The translations under genes and the position numbers were made by a program. From Sipunculus nudus (Eukaryota > Annelida > Sipuncula > Golfingiida > Sipunculidae): DNA of 64,000 nucleotides. Below, in pieces: positions 34,130-46,413 of this stretch (positions are counted from its first letter, which is position 1; the number at the start of each line of letters is the position of its first letter). Location of the stretch: the NCBI GenBank assembly GCA_026874595.1, contig CM049312.1, positions 63,704,929 through 63,768,928 of the forward strand, in the 5' to 3' direction. The notes beneath the pieces are model-generated. The model was given only the letters and a program-made list of their open reading frames with translations. It was not told the DNA's origin and did not search any database.

Positions 34130-35960
34130 GGGCCCGTCCCCTATCTTTGTTTGGCTCTCTGGTTTTACCGTTTTGAGCCAGGTTGGCCGGTAAGTTTTGG
34201 CGGCACCTTTAAAGGTTGTACATACCTTGTACATCGCCCTGTGCTCGCCCCCGTAATTTGCGCAGGTCGACTTAAGCTTTTTGGCTGCCCTTCGATAATC
34301 TTTAGCATAGTGGTTCCCCTGGCCGCAATGCCTGCGCTAGCCGACTTTTCGCATTTCCTAGCCGTATGTCCAAATTCGTAGCATTTCAGGCTCTCCTCAG
34401 TGAAGATGTGAGGACTGATGTGTCTTGGTCTGCTTACGGTCCCTCTCCAATCGAACCCCACCGACAGCGTTTCACCTGGGAGTGTCACAACCACTGCTCC
34501 TTTTTCATACTTAGTTGTATAGGCGGAGGTACCCGTACACTCTGTCATTAGCCTGTTCAAAAGCCTCCTGTTTGGCTAACGCTACCGAACCCCGTATTTC
34601 AGGGCTCTAGCTCCTGGCTTCCCGACAGGCTTGCTGTCCGGTTTGCTCCATGTCGGGCAGCCGAGATGAGAATCATATTTTTTTTATAATTTTTTTTGGT
34701 GGTGGTAACCGCATCCAATTTTAATGCTTACTTAACTACGCATATGAACATATGCAGGATTCCATTTTCGGACTACGTGACAGTGCAGTATCACGTGCTA
34801 CCTCTTATTTTATATCATGGCTTTTACAAAGCCCGGTGGCCACTGCAACTGCGGGCCCTGGGTGCGTAATCGTCTCCATTGCTGGGTCATACCACCGAGG
34901 AACCACCGAAAGGCGCACTCGTTTTGTTAGTGAAACACGGCCGTCGGGTACAACCTTCGCCATCGCTTGATTGGCTCCCCGACTGTTCGGGCGAGCCTCC
35001 GGTTTCCCCCCTGTCACTGTTTTTCGTCGCCAACCTGTCCGATTTGCTTCCTGTCCGAGCTTAGTGACAGGTTGGTGGTCTGAGCCATATGAATCCCCGG
35101 GCGATGCAACATCTATTTACGGAGACCCCTGTCGTTCAGGCGTCTTTCCGTAGCCTGACCCTGGGTGCCCCGAGGTTCTCCCTACGCTTGTGAGTCGGCG
35201 AACAGCTTAAGCGAGCCTAACCGTTTGGGGTGATCGGTTCGGGGCTCGGGGTGGGCGGCGTGAACTAAAGCGTGTCTGGTCATCCACACCTCTCTAACCC
35301 TCTGCTGGCACTTACAGCATAGTTGGTGCCGCGACATGTAGTTAGCGTCCCATCGCTAACTTTGCCTAATTTACCCCCTTGCGACCAGTAAGGTTAGGTT
35401 TTCCGATAATGTGATTACTACCTTGCGGTCTGTAATGATTGGTCTCACGTAAGGTTCGTGTTTTTAGTTAATTTTATTCCAGTTCGGGCAATAATTTACC
35501 TCACCAGTATAATCTGACTATAATTCCTTTACAGGCAATTAGATGCCATTAGTCCTTTGTCTTGGGACTTCTTTTTATATGCTATCCTTGTCCAGTCACC
35601 CATCACTTGTGTGCACTGGACAAAATGCGGTCACGGTCACTGGTTTTGCACTGTGCGCACGCTGAAACTGCACCTATTCAGGCTTGAATTTAATCTCCCT
35701 GCGTACCTTGTCTTTTACAATAGTTTATTCAATGTGATACGGGTAGCCAGTTTAGCTCCTAGAACATAGGTGTTATGTGTGCTAGTCTTTTTGTACCCGT
35801 CACAAGTCGAGCTGCTGTGCTGTGCACTCGCTTAAGGCGTTCAAAAAGATTATATCGGAGACCGCAAAAATGGCTGTTGCAGTAGTCCAAGCGTGATTTA
35901 ATAAATGCATGGACTAATGTCGCACACATTGTGGATATAATAGTATGCACCTTTGCAAAC
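34130..35960. repeat. R segment, copy 2
   Basis: Second copy of the block at 530-3150, with several hundred bases fewer. It again lies upstream of an A copy (A4). Differences are many, so the duplication is old. Confidence 0.6.
34165..34560 (-). mobile_element. LINE ORF1 (gag-like) fragment with zinc knuckle
   Basis: An open minus-strand frame of 131 codons reads MNRLMTECTGTSAYTTKYEK, VVVTLPGETLSVGFDW, then a Cys/His stretch CYEFGHTARKCEK and SASAGIAARG. The pattern is that of the knuckle-bearing ORF1 of CR1/Jockey-type LINEs, with one of the usual knuckles degraded. The ends are not defined. No matching ORF2 is attached. Confidence 0.5.
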
Positions 35961-35980
35961 ATTTCGAATATGAGTTTCAA
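35700..35980 (-). mobile_element. CR1/Jockey-like reverse transcriptase C-terminal fragment
   Basis: The minus strand reads ATLVHAFIKSRLDYCNSHFC, LFERLKRVHSTAARLVTGTK, AHITPMF, and in another frame ELNWLPVSH. This is the RT thumb/C-terminal region of the CR1/Jockey group. It corresponds to 2960-3131 in R copy 1. Confidence 0.75.
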
Positions 35981-37784
35981 ATCTCATGGTGGAGCCAAAT
36001 GCGACTCCCAGCTCTTGTACCTGCTAGCTAGGTCTGATGGTAGAATTCCCTAGCTGCAGAGTGATTTAGTGAAGAAGACTAGGTATTCCGTTCAAGTGTG
36101 TGGGATAAGAATGGTTTCAAGCAAATTACACAAACATAGTTGTTTTGTGGCAAGCACTTTACGGAATCAGTAATATTTTTAAGCACGCGCATGTGAAATG
36201 TAAACAGAGGGTGTTTCCTTGAAATATAACACATTTTGATTTTTAAGTTAGACTTTTGAGACAAGTAGTCCCTGCCGTCCCACATTGAACAAACAGAGAT
36301 TCTTTTCGAGTAGAAACGACCTTTGGCGGGAGGATGGTTCGCTATTCGCCAGAATTTAAAATTTCCGATAATAATAATTATAGAAATACCAATAATAATA
36401 ATAATAATACAAATAATAATAAACTTAAAAACTTAATAATATTTTTTCTTTCAGACGTACTTATAATTTTCAATGTTCTATACCCAACCTTGAATCCTAA
36501 TTGATTTTCACATTCTTGTTTGATGACGCTGAATATTGATGCTGGTATAGGATGTCTCACACAAGCAAACAACATATATTAAGGTTGCTGAAGGGAGTAT
36601 TGATAGTTTGAGCTAAACTTGTCGTGTATCATGAGACGGTGGTGGTATTAACAACATGCCTATTGTTCTCTGATGGGACTTAATAATAGAAAAATATCTT
36701 CCAGGGCTTTAGTTGTTATATAGGTAAGTGAGTTTATTTAAAAAATATGGCTTTGTTGGTGACACATTATGTCCTGAGGTATCAAATCTTCGATGCCTTC
36801 TTTAGGTTATATCATTTTATGGTCAAATTACTCCCATCTCAAGGAATAAGCTCAAAAAATTAATGGTAATCTAACAGCAGGGACCACCAACAAAAGTGAT
36901 TGATGCAAATTAGCTATTGGATAATGTTCTGAATATAAAATAGAAGGTCCCTTTTTCGTCCAATTACAAACGTGCTGATTCTATTAAAAGCGGCGCCGGG
37001 TGACACTAATATAAGAGTCATGGTTTATAAAGTACCATATTATGCAATTAAAGTGAGTTTGTGGATTCAATGTCGTGATAATGTACAAATAGTCCAAACT
37101 TATAATTGTTCAAAATGTTTATTCCATGGATATGTCTTTTGCATCATGTATACGTTTATTATCAGTAAATGATAGTTTTGGAACTTTTTTTTTAAATTCA
37201 TGATGTATGCCTTTACCAGTAAATAATATTCCGCTAGTCATGGAAAACTTAATTATATATCACCTATTTAGCTTTTTCTAAAGACAAAGCCATGACCTTT
37301 TCTGTTTAGAGCCCCTCGACGTTCATTTTTGGCCAGCACCTGCCCAAACAACGTAACGTCACACTGGATCGTATGTCCCTGAAGGCGCCTCCACAATTTA
37401 TTTCCCTTATTATAACGTGGGCAATTTATTTTAATATGTAACCAATGGGATATACAGGTACTTCACATGAGTGTATATACCTTGAAATATCTACCAACAT
37501 GTCAACATACCAAAAACTTTTTTTTTCGAATTTCCCAGTTTGATAATTTCATGTTTCAACTTAAAGTGCATGATTTCGTTTCAAAATGTAAGGGATATCT
37601 GATGCTGTTACATGAAAAGGCGATATCATGGTCCTCATAGGTTAACATGAAATGATTGCCTTGTGGGTTTTATAAAAGCGGACTTAGAATATATCATGCT
37701 GACTAACCAACAAATCTCTTAAATGAATAATAATAATAATCATTATTATTTTATTATTATAATAAATCATTAATTATATTACAG
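35981..37784. other. A4 upstream flank joined to A-type intron 2
   Basis: 36360-37510 matches the sequence upstream of A2 and A5 and includes TAA repeats (36367-36425). At about 37520 it changes to A-type intron 2 ('tttcccagtttgataatttc'). Exon 1, intron 1 and exon 2 of A4 are therefore deleted. No gene otherwise. Confidence 0.65.
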
Positions 37785-38877
37785 CTGCCTGTGCATATCC
37801 CCTGCACCTTCTCCGGAACGACAAGCGGAAGAACCCTGCGGAACAGGCGGTGCACGCGGCCTGGTAGGTTGGTGCGTTCATAGATCCCCTCATAGCAGGG
37901 GGTTACCTATCGCCTCAGATCGTACACGATGGTTCAAACAAACAGAAGTTTACAACAATACGTCAATTCAAACCACAATATCCTATGAAATGACCCCAGG
38001 CAGCAACTTCTCTGGCTTTGGTAAAAAAACCACTAAAAGGCAAATGGTACCGTTTTTCTTTCCTGACCTGTGGCGGTCTGGCTACCCTTTTAACCGTATC
38101 GATTTGGACCGTATTTGTGGTAGGACCTAGAACTGCAAGTCAAAGGGAAGGAAAAAAGATAATGTGACGAGAAACTGTAAAACAACCTAAAAGCTTTAAG
38201 GTTTATATATGTCTTGGTGTGCATTTGGTATGGGTTGTATTTGTGCACTGAACACATACCGGCGGTTTATATTGTAGCTTTTGTTGTAAAGGACTTGCGT
38301 TCAGACAAACTTATTGATCCTTTGATATCGCCTACCATGTATGGTGCACATGGTCTTGGCAGAATACTAAATGTCTTAGTGTCTGCTGTACTTAGTCCAA
38401 CAAAGATGGTAATCGGCAGCATGGGTCTTATTCTTTTGCTTATATCATTCTTGTGTCCCTACATGCTGTACACCCAGCTTTTGTACGGCTCAGTTTGGCA
38501 CTAGCCAGTTCAGTGATGTCCGGATTTTACGCTTCAGGCATAGTATTTTTATAAAGGGCACACACACACACGTCGGAGACTCGGAAGCTTCTGTTATTAC
38601 GTTTGGATCATCCGTAGGGCTAATGTTTGCTAACTTTTTTACCGGTTATATAATTCAAACTGTCAGTCTCCTGTGGGCCATCTATAACATGCTGGGAGCG
38701 GCGGTTGCTGAAGTTATGGTGTTTTCTTTGCTGTGGTTAGTCTTGCGCCGGTACAAACCTAAACTTTACCATGATGATGTAAATATTAAACCAGATTCTA
38801 ATCCAATAAATAACTGTTTTTACATCATTTTGCAGTGGATAAAATATTGTGACGTGTTATGGTCAATAAAAAATTGA
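37785..38877 (+). pseudogene. A4: A-type transporter pseudogene, last exon only
   Basis: The exon 3 acceptor ('atattacag') is kept at 37785 and the exon aligns over its length to A3. TGG-TAG at 37865-37867 ends TM5 early. A 1-bp loss in 'caaacaaacag' (about 37940), further indels near 38055 and 38445, and stops in the TM6-TM7 loop also disable it. The normal stop TGA has become TGT, so the last frame (MFANFFTGYIIQTVSLLW to NNCFYII) runs 19 codons further to 38877. Confidence 0.85.
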
Positions 38878-38919
38878 AAACTAAAATATATTATTAAGTT
38901 CATTGCGCATGTCGATATT

Positions 38920-39604
38920 TACGCTCCCGAGGCAGCGGAAATCTTGCGCTTCTAAAGAAGCAACTGATTTTCACGCTGCCAGCTTTGACCGTTTATGATA
39001 TATTTAGACACCAGATGGCGGTTCGTTGTCCGCTGAAATAAACGTACGTATGATGTGACAAGCAGCCAATCAGATGCCAATAAACAAACACTCGACAGGC
39101 ATCCTTGCTCCGCCCATTGATGCGCTTCAAGCGCCGCTTGATGAGTTTCCGGTCGAATTTAAATTGCTCCCTCTGCATTCTCGCATCATCGACCGATTCG
39201 ATTATGGCAATATGACTGTGTTAGCGAAGCCATGTATCTGTTGTCTCCAGAGTTGAAACAAGCCAGCGAGGTGTGCACGCAGCCTTTGTTGTCACGTTTC
39301 GTTTGAATTACATCTCACTGGCCGAGCATCCTATGTGACCAAGGCCCTAAGCAAACCACTCTCTGAGCCTGTGGCCTGTTCAGACGGTTACGCGGGGCGA
39401 TGAGCTGTCCCTCAAAACGAAATAAACATGATTGGCTCCGTTTATTCCTCGCTTGGCTTTGTCTTCCAGCACAAGGTCTCATCTGATTGGACAAAAATAC
39501 AGTGCTCCCCTCTGGTGTAGCAATTCAGGATACGAGGTCATAACAAACAGCGCCTTACGATATAGGTAGTGGCCCTATAGGTAAAGCGCTGTGTAAAGAG
39601 CGTA
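38920..39604. mobile_element. 685-bp TIR element with 9-bp target duplication
   Basis: The element starts TACGCTC and ends GAGCGTA, perfect 7-bp inverted termini followed by weaker similarity (AGCG). It is flanked on both sides by gtcgatatt (38911-38919 and 39605-39613). The uninterrupted site is seen after A1 (about 7085-7105) and A5 (about 58035-58050). It is more GC-rich than its surroundings. The short frames inside have no recognisable content, so it is non-autonomous. A 9-bp duplication fits MULE- or Merlin-like elements, but the superfamily is uncertain. Confidence 0.8.
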
Positions 39605-40205
39605 GTCGATATTAAATATATTTACAAATGACTTTTGTACTCCCAAAGAGCTTTCATGTAATCTCTATTTGTATGTGCCACTGTTGTTTGTTAATATCCG
39701 AGGGTCTATAATTCGTGTGTCAATGTGACCAAGAGGAAATGATTTGACTTATAACTGAACCTTGAAATCATGTTTTTATTTTCTTCATAGCTGGTGTAGC
39801 TTTTAAACAATACATGTATAAATGTGTTTGACTAGAAACATCAATTAGTGTGGATTATTATTGAATAAAGAGATGGGAATGATGAGGGGATCAAAAACCA
39901 AGAAATGCACTCATTAAAGCAAGGAGTGAGTCGAAACATATATGAGTTTCAGATTATTATGGTGACCTTTCTTCTTTCATGTAAGGCCGAAACAACCATG
40001 GAGAACGTGATTAAAACTCATTTATGCACAACTACGGAAAAATATTATGGCCTCACTAAATATCAAACGCAATAAAATATTTGATGAAAAAAAGGGACAG
40101 GACTGACAAGTGAAAAGAAATAAGCATTATGAACGGGTATTAATGTAACACAATTTATTCTTAGCACTGAATTGGACGTATGAAGGTAGAAAGACGACAG
40201 GATAA

Positions 40206-40265
<60 letters not shown>

Positions 40266-40727
40266 CGGATCGCTTTCTTTAAGGAAGGCAGAGGGAAAAA
40301 CCGGAAGCATAGGTGCTTTGAGATTCTGCTAAAGGATGGTATGAGGGGGATAGGTGTAGGTTAAACCAATAAATATCCCCTAAACAAAGAGATGGGATTG
40401 TGTCCAAGTATATGGAAAGCATATTTTATTTCTTCTATTGAATCCACAATGTCAATTCATGACAAACACAGCAGAAGATACGAAATTATCAATTTAAATA
40501 TTTCGAAACATTTTAAAGCAGGCAATACTTACCAATGCTTGGGGTTTAGGACACACCGCAAGGACTAAAAGGCTCTAACTGGGGCGCAATGAGGTCGGGC
40601 GATAAGCGAGTAAGTAAATGCTTATCCGTTAAATCGGTTCTACATATCGTTTAGCGTAACGGGGTCGTCATCATGTAAGATTTACATGGACATTTGACAT
40701 TGGACAAAAAATTGTTTAAGCGTAAGC
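39605..40727. other. 3' flank of A4, continued
   Basis: No gene. It matches the A1 and A5 flanks up to about 40520; beyond that it is unmatched. Confidence 0.5.
40209..40263 (+). repeat. (GA)n microsatellite
   Basis: Perfect AG repeat of about 27 units, homologous in position to those after A1 and A5. Confidence 0.95.
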
Positions 40728-40807
40728 GTGATGGTCGTGTTAGCGTGATGGTCATGTTAGCGGGGTGGTCGTGTTAGCGGGGTGGTCGTGTTAGCGGGGT
40801 GGTCGTC
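40728..40807 (+). repeat. 17-bp minisatellite, about 4.7 units
   Basis: The unit 'ggggtggtcgtgttagc' occurs with variants 'gtgatggtcgtgttagc' and 'gtgatggtcatgttagc'. A related partial unit follows at 40861-40891. It lies in a G-rich stretch that is not seen in the other A-B flanks. Confidence 0.85.
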
Positions 40808-41603
40808 AGGCTGAATTGACATTAGTATTGCTGGGACAACAAAAGTGTCTTATGTTAGAGGGATGGTGTAGTTACCGGGGTAGTCGTCAGGCGGATTAGC
40901 ACTGTATGTGATAAAATATAAGGGAATTTTCATCATTTTCATTTTTAACAACTCGTAACTCTAGAAACTTTGATTGCAAAGGACGCTCTAAGGAGACCTC
41001 GTTTCTAATATTTTCTCCTATACAAACAAGGGTGAAGGGACCTGTTGGATAGTTCATGGTTTTCTGTAGACACATTCTAGTCATTTATGTCAATTTTTTT
41101 TATTAATATAGTGCACACGGATGTTAATGTGTTAGTATCAAATCATAGAAAATATTGCTAAAGAGGTGTAACCCGAGAGATTTATAAAGTGTCATATAGA
41201 ATACTATCTGCTTAAGACAAAGGGACAAAAGGTTAAGAGGACAATAATAATACACATTCTCTAGTGGTCATGTAAATACATGATATTCATATAGACACAT
41301 ACATGTGTACCGACGTTATCCTGAACAGTCTAAATATTCAATATACAATGCAGATTAAACAAAATGTCTGTTTGGCATTGATATAACTGTAATTGATATT
41401 TTAGTACTTTATCCAGATTTATACATTTCTCCAGCTACTGCACATATAAAGATGTAAAAAATGTATATATCTGAGTGGAGTATGTGTCTGTGTAATCGAA
41501 AATGATTATGGACTCGTGATTACCTATGCATTTGAATGAGAAGCAAACAGACCAAAAGTTTAATTTACAAACATTAGAACGTGTGAAAGAATAATTAAAT
41601 TAT
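40808..41603. other. Upstream flank of B4 exon 1
   Basis: No gene. From about 41330 it matches 60840-61240, upstream of B5 exon 1. Confidence 0.5.
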
Positions 41604-44600
41604 GTGGGTAAGCGAGTTGGAGTGCAAACTGGGATCACCAGTATTTTAAATTCAAGTGTCGAAAACATATTGTTCGAAATAGAAAACACTTTGCCAAGAC
41701 TCCTCGAAGACACTACCAAAGAGGAACGAGCTAAGAAAGAAATGCTACCGTTCTTGAAAGAGCTTCCTCTCGAGGAATATCACTGGATTAGCAAAAAGCC
41801 TCTTTCCTCGGGGAAATGGAAGTAAATGTACATGTCGATGTTAATGCTTGTTCGTATTTTATTTGATCGGCACCATTTGATTTCTATTATACTAATATTC
41901 TTTTAAGTCATTCAAGTGAACATTACTGCTTCTTGATATGTTTATTTATCATTTATTAATGATTATTTCATTATATAATCGATGATTATTCCTTTAATCA
42001 AGGAATAGTTTAGCATTAGATTTAATGTATCATCCTGCAATTATTTAGGGCAAAGTTGTTGTGGATTTATGAACATTTATGGCACATGTGACAAAATGCA
42101 TTTTTAAGATAAGAGATGTAAGATTACTGTGAATAAACGGTCGAGGATTTATTAAAATTAAAAAAAAGGGTGAACCCCTTAGGCCGATAGTTGAGAATTA
42201 AAAAAAATAAAAGCCAATAGATTTTTATTTGAGTATGACCAATAGTAAAGGATCCCTAAAATTAGTTGACATAAATATCACGAGGTCCAATGTCCAATCA
42301 CCCACTTACGAGAGTTTAATTAAATCAACATTCGGGCTTTGAACATATTTGGATACACAGTCTGTCACACGTGCAACGAGACAGGTATCATTCCAGTATC
42401 TGAACCACACATCTAGACAAGCAGATAGATATTTAGAATTATGTGATATCTTTTTTTCTCCGTACACTTCATTATTGAAAGAGAATAAGTCAAACTAACG
42501 TTTTTCATTTATTATTAGATTTCTTTCTTAGGGTTAAGATAAGAGACCATATGTAGCAGAATACCGGCGAAATGTCGAATTGTATCTATATACATGACCA
42601 TGATTACATGCGCAACAAAAAGACAGTAAGAGAATGATAAATCTGCTTCTTCCAGTTTTCTATACATGAGGTAGTACTCCCTTGCAAAAAGAACTTTCCC
42701 TTTTTCCTACAATAATATTTTAGAAGTGTTTGCAAAATAATGTATTCTTTCCGTTTTTATTTATTTCTATTGAGTAATGAATACACTTATTGGTCCCACC
42801 CTGCTGGACATGATAGAATATCAGTCTATGGATATAACGTCCTTGTCACTGGTGATTTCCCTCGGAGTAGTCGGATTCATTGTGGGAAATGTTGTATGAG
42901 CCCAGTTATCAAAGCGAATCAAACCAGAGCTGAATCTTGCCCTGAACATGTGTGTGTTTGGTGCTGCTGTTGCTTTGCGTCCTTGGGGGAGAAGCCAGGT
43001 GTATTTTGGCGTGTTTTACATGCTTGAAAATATCGTCTTTGGATTTTTTGAACCTTGTAAGTATATCCTGGAATTTCGTTTTAATGTCCTTAATTTAGCT
43101 ATATACAGAACAACAATGAAATGGTTACGTGGTCCTGAAGTAAATAAGAGGGTTGAGTTTGTGAGTTTAACTCTCAGACAAGCAGCCGAGGCGGTGACAT
43201 TTCTTCCCTCTGACATTAGAGAGTTTATTACCCGCGTACTGCCAGTCAGAGTGAAGTAACATCTTTCAGCGAAGAACGCGCTTTGAGGCACTTTAAGGAT
43301 GCAAATTGTTTCGTAATTTTTTTACGCCTCTTGGTCTACAATAACACTATTTCTTGGCACAAACAAGACCAATCGTTTGTATTTCAAGTATACTTTCTAA
43401 CAACACCCAACATGAGCAAGAACATTCCCGTTTTAACTCAGCATGTTGGTAAATTCCTCCGCAATTTTTTTTTGGATTTTTGACCGCAAGAATACAAGCA
43501 TTGCTCGCACGGCTTAAAGGACGCAGCCAATTTGTATGCGCAATAGGACATGACACGTTACTATGGAGGTAGAGTTTTTGTTTTCTTTTTGAGTTCACAT
43601 GTATTTTTTTTTGTGTAAATGCATCGTTCGTAACCTATTGTTAAGATTATTGGTTGTTTGCCACGATATAAATGCAACCAGATGGAAGACTACTGCGATA
43701 CATTCCCCGAAATAACATGTATCGCGACTAAAGTTAGGCTCACCAGCCCAATTATAAGTATCCAATACAACTCTACTGAGTCGGGTTGTCACGGCTAGGT
43801 CGGTACCTACCCACGTTGAGCGCTCTGTAAGTTTGATGGGCAGACTGTACACAACAGTCGTGTCTCTCTGAAAAAAAAAAACGAGCTGCCGTTCAGTGGA
43901 TAATCGGTGTTATATCCCAGCAATGGAGATAACACACACCAAGGACCCGTGGGAATGGCACGCCTCGCCTGGTTGATTCCAGGATTATTGCGTATACACC
44001 CCTGTTCCGTTTTCAGCAGATGTTTGAAAAAAAACCAGCTAAAATGAAGGCCGTAATATTAATATGCCGTATCTTGACCAATGTTTGCGTAGGTTTAGGA
44101 AGCCCAGGTGTTTGTTTTATGACAGCTTCAGTTTACTCGTGTCTCTGTGAGAAATGTTTCTTGTCGGACTCATCAAAGCTTGTTTAGACAATTTCCTGTA
44201 ATAGCTTGTTTGGTTTCAAAGACAACGAACGTATAAGCATGATTTTCACATTCTTGTGTTAAGCAGGCGTGCCAATTTAATATTCCTGCTTGAGCGGCAG
44301 TTCTCCATAATATTGTAAGGCGATAGGTCAGGGGCGTTGTCATGGTGAATGACATAGGCATTGGTTAATGTGCTCAGGGCACCATCGATATACCACAATC
44401 TACCAGGTCATCAATCCAGGTAGTGGCGTTTGGAGATTTGACGGACCAGTGAATTGATAGGGAGCCGATCAGCAGAGGGACAATTTCCCGGTGTAATGAG
44501 AGCCATGGTCTGAGGGCGGTCATGCGGCTCACCAATAGACCTGGGAATTATATTTACAGATGGACCTATTAAAAACTTATAATCATCAGCCGTGGTAAAG

Positions 44601-46413
44601 CCCAGGAACAGACCAGAAGTCTATATATTTGCTGATCTTTTCAAGGTACTGACAATGACTCGAATGGTATCATTTTCATGTTCGGATACTGGAATTATTT
44701 AGCGTAGTTGACAGCGGCGGCTATGTGCCTAAAGATATTGTCTTCCGGAAATGACAGTTGGGGCTATGAGTCTATCATTATGTTTTGATGAGGTGATTTC
44801 CTAGGAGATTTGGAACACCAGAGGGTTGTCCGGCGCAGGGAAAAGCCAGCGTTTATTAATGCTAAGTACAGGAACACATGGCAACATTTCTAGCCATGCA
44901 CGTGTGGCAAGTTGACCAGGTTCAGTGATCAAGAGAACAGTCTATGTGTTGTGATGAAATAATAAGTTACCTTTTAAATGTATATAAAACGCAGATAAGC
45001 ATCATGTTTAAACCCTATGTTCCTCAACCAAATGATCTCTGTGTATTTTCATCACATATTTTATTCAAAACGTGCTCATACATAATTTAACTTAAGAAAA
45101 CGTCTTATTCCTATTCTGAATGTTCGGTGTTTTAATATGAAGTGCATCATGTCATTTATCATAATTAAGAATATTTCACTGCTTTCCAGTGCCTTTATAT
45201 AGAGTGCATCACATTGGTATTCCTCTATATTAAAATATGGTATTTTTATTCCTGGTTATATAAGGGATAACTTTGAGTTCGACTGTCCATATAATTATCA
45301 ACATATATATATGAATCGATTAACAGCCACAATTATATTATGCTTATATAAAAAAATGATAAATTATTAATATTATTACAGTTGTCTGTGGGTATCCTTT
45401 GCATATCCTGCGGGATGATAAGCGGAAAAGTCCTGCCGAGCAGGCGACGCATGCGGCCTGGTCAATCGGTGCGTTCATAGATCCGCTCATAGCAGGAGGG
45501 TTTCTGTCGCCACAAAGCCAGAGTGAAGGTTCAAACATGTCAGAAATCATCAAAAGCACTACAAAGCAGCCGGCATTTTGTCCAAAGATGACTTTAATGT
45601 ACAACACCCCTGCCTTTGAAACATATACCACTAAAGGACAAATGGTGCCATATGCTTTCCTGACTTGTGGATGCTTGGCAATCGTTTTGACCATACCGGT
45701 TTGGGTAATTTTTTTCTGGTCGGACCTAGAGCTAAAAATCAGAAGAAAGAGCAGAAAACAGTATGGCGATACACTGACAAACAACCAAAAAGCTTTAAGG
45801 TCATAGTTATGGTTTTGGTGTGTCTTTGGTTTTGGCTATATTTGTGCACTGAAATCATACCGTCCGTGTATATATCAGCTTTTGTAGTAAAGTACTTGGG
45901 TTGGGACAAATACAAGGGTCCTTAGGTAACGTCTACTATGTATGGTGCATATAGTCTTGGCAGAATACTTAGTGTTTTAGTGTCTCATGTAATTAGTCCA
46001 ACAAAGATGGTAATTGGTAGCATGGGTCTTACTCTTTTGGCTTATATTATACTTGTATCATAACATGCTGTGCATCCAGCTTTCTTATGTTCAGTATGGC
46101 TCTTGCAGGATCGGCCATGTCAGGGTTTTACGCGTCAGCGATAGTATGGGTAGCAGGACACATACATGTCACAAATTCTGAGACGTCGTTTATGTCATTT
46201 GGTTTTTCCGTAGGGCAAATGTTCAGCATCTTTTTCACCGCTTATATGTTTGAAAACTACAGCCCTCTGTGGGTACTTTATATAATGCTCGGCGCTGTAG
46301 TTGCAGAGCCCTTGGTTTTTTCTTTGGTGTGCATAGTCGTACGCTGGTTCAAACCTAAACCCTACCACCTAGACACTCTAAAAGAGTATAACTCTAGACC
46401 AATTAATACATGA
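41604..46413 (+). pseudogene. B4/C4: chimeric transporter pseudogene (B exon 1, C exons 2-3)
   Basis: Exon 1 (about 41691-41849) matches B5: LLEDTTKEERAKKEMLPFLK, ELPLEEYHWISKKPLSSGKW. The B5 start codon is TTG here and a TAA follows GKWK. Exon 2 (about 42775-43056, donor gtaagt) is A-like: LIGPTLLDMIEYQSMDITSL, a TGA after VGNVV, then ALNMCVFGAAV and FGFFEP. Intron 2 is long (43057-45381). Exon 3 (45382-46413) reads FVCGYPLHILRDDKRKSPAE through TM12, with frameshifts near 45712 and 46089, a TAG at about 45924 and a TAA near 46062. Intron 1 matches B5 intron 1 up to roughly 42450 and then differs, which suggests a B4-C4 deletion fusion. It has six or so disabling changes. Confidence 0.8.

Noticed and set aside
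40728-40807. CRISPR-like direct repeats
   Set aside because: 17-bp units follow each other without spacers and the genome is eukaryotic; this is a minisatellite.
43057-43259. Open frame running past the C4 exon 2 donor
   Set aside because: The frame continues into intron 2 by chance. The gtaagt donor and the alignment with A3 place the exon end at 43056.
45344-45784. 146-codon minus-strand frame
   Set aside because: Antisense of the C4 last exon, which aligns codon by codon with the other transporter copies on the plus strand.
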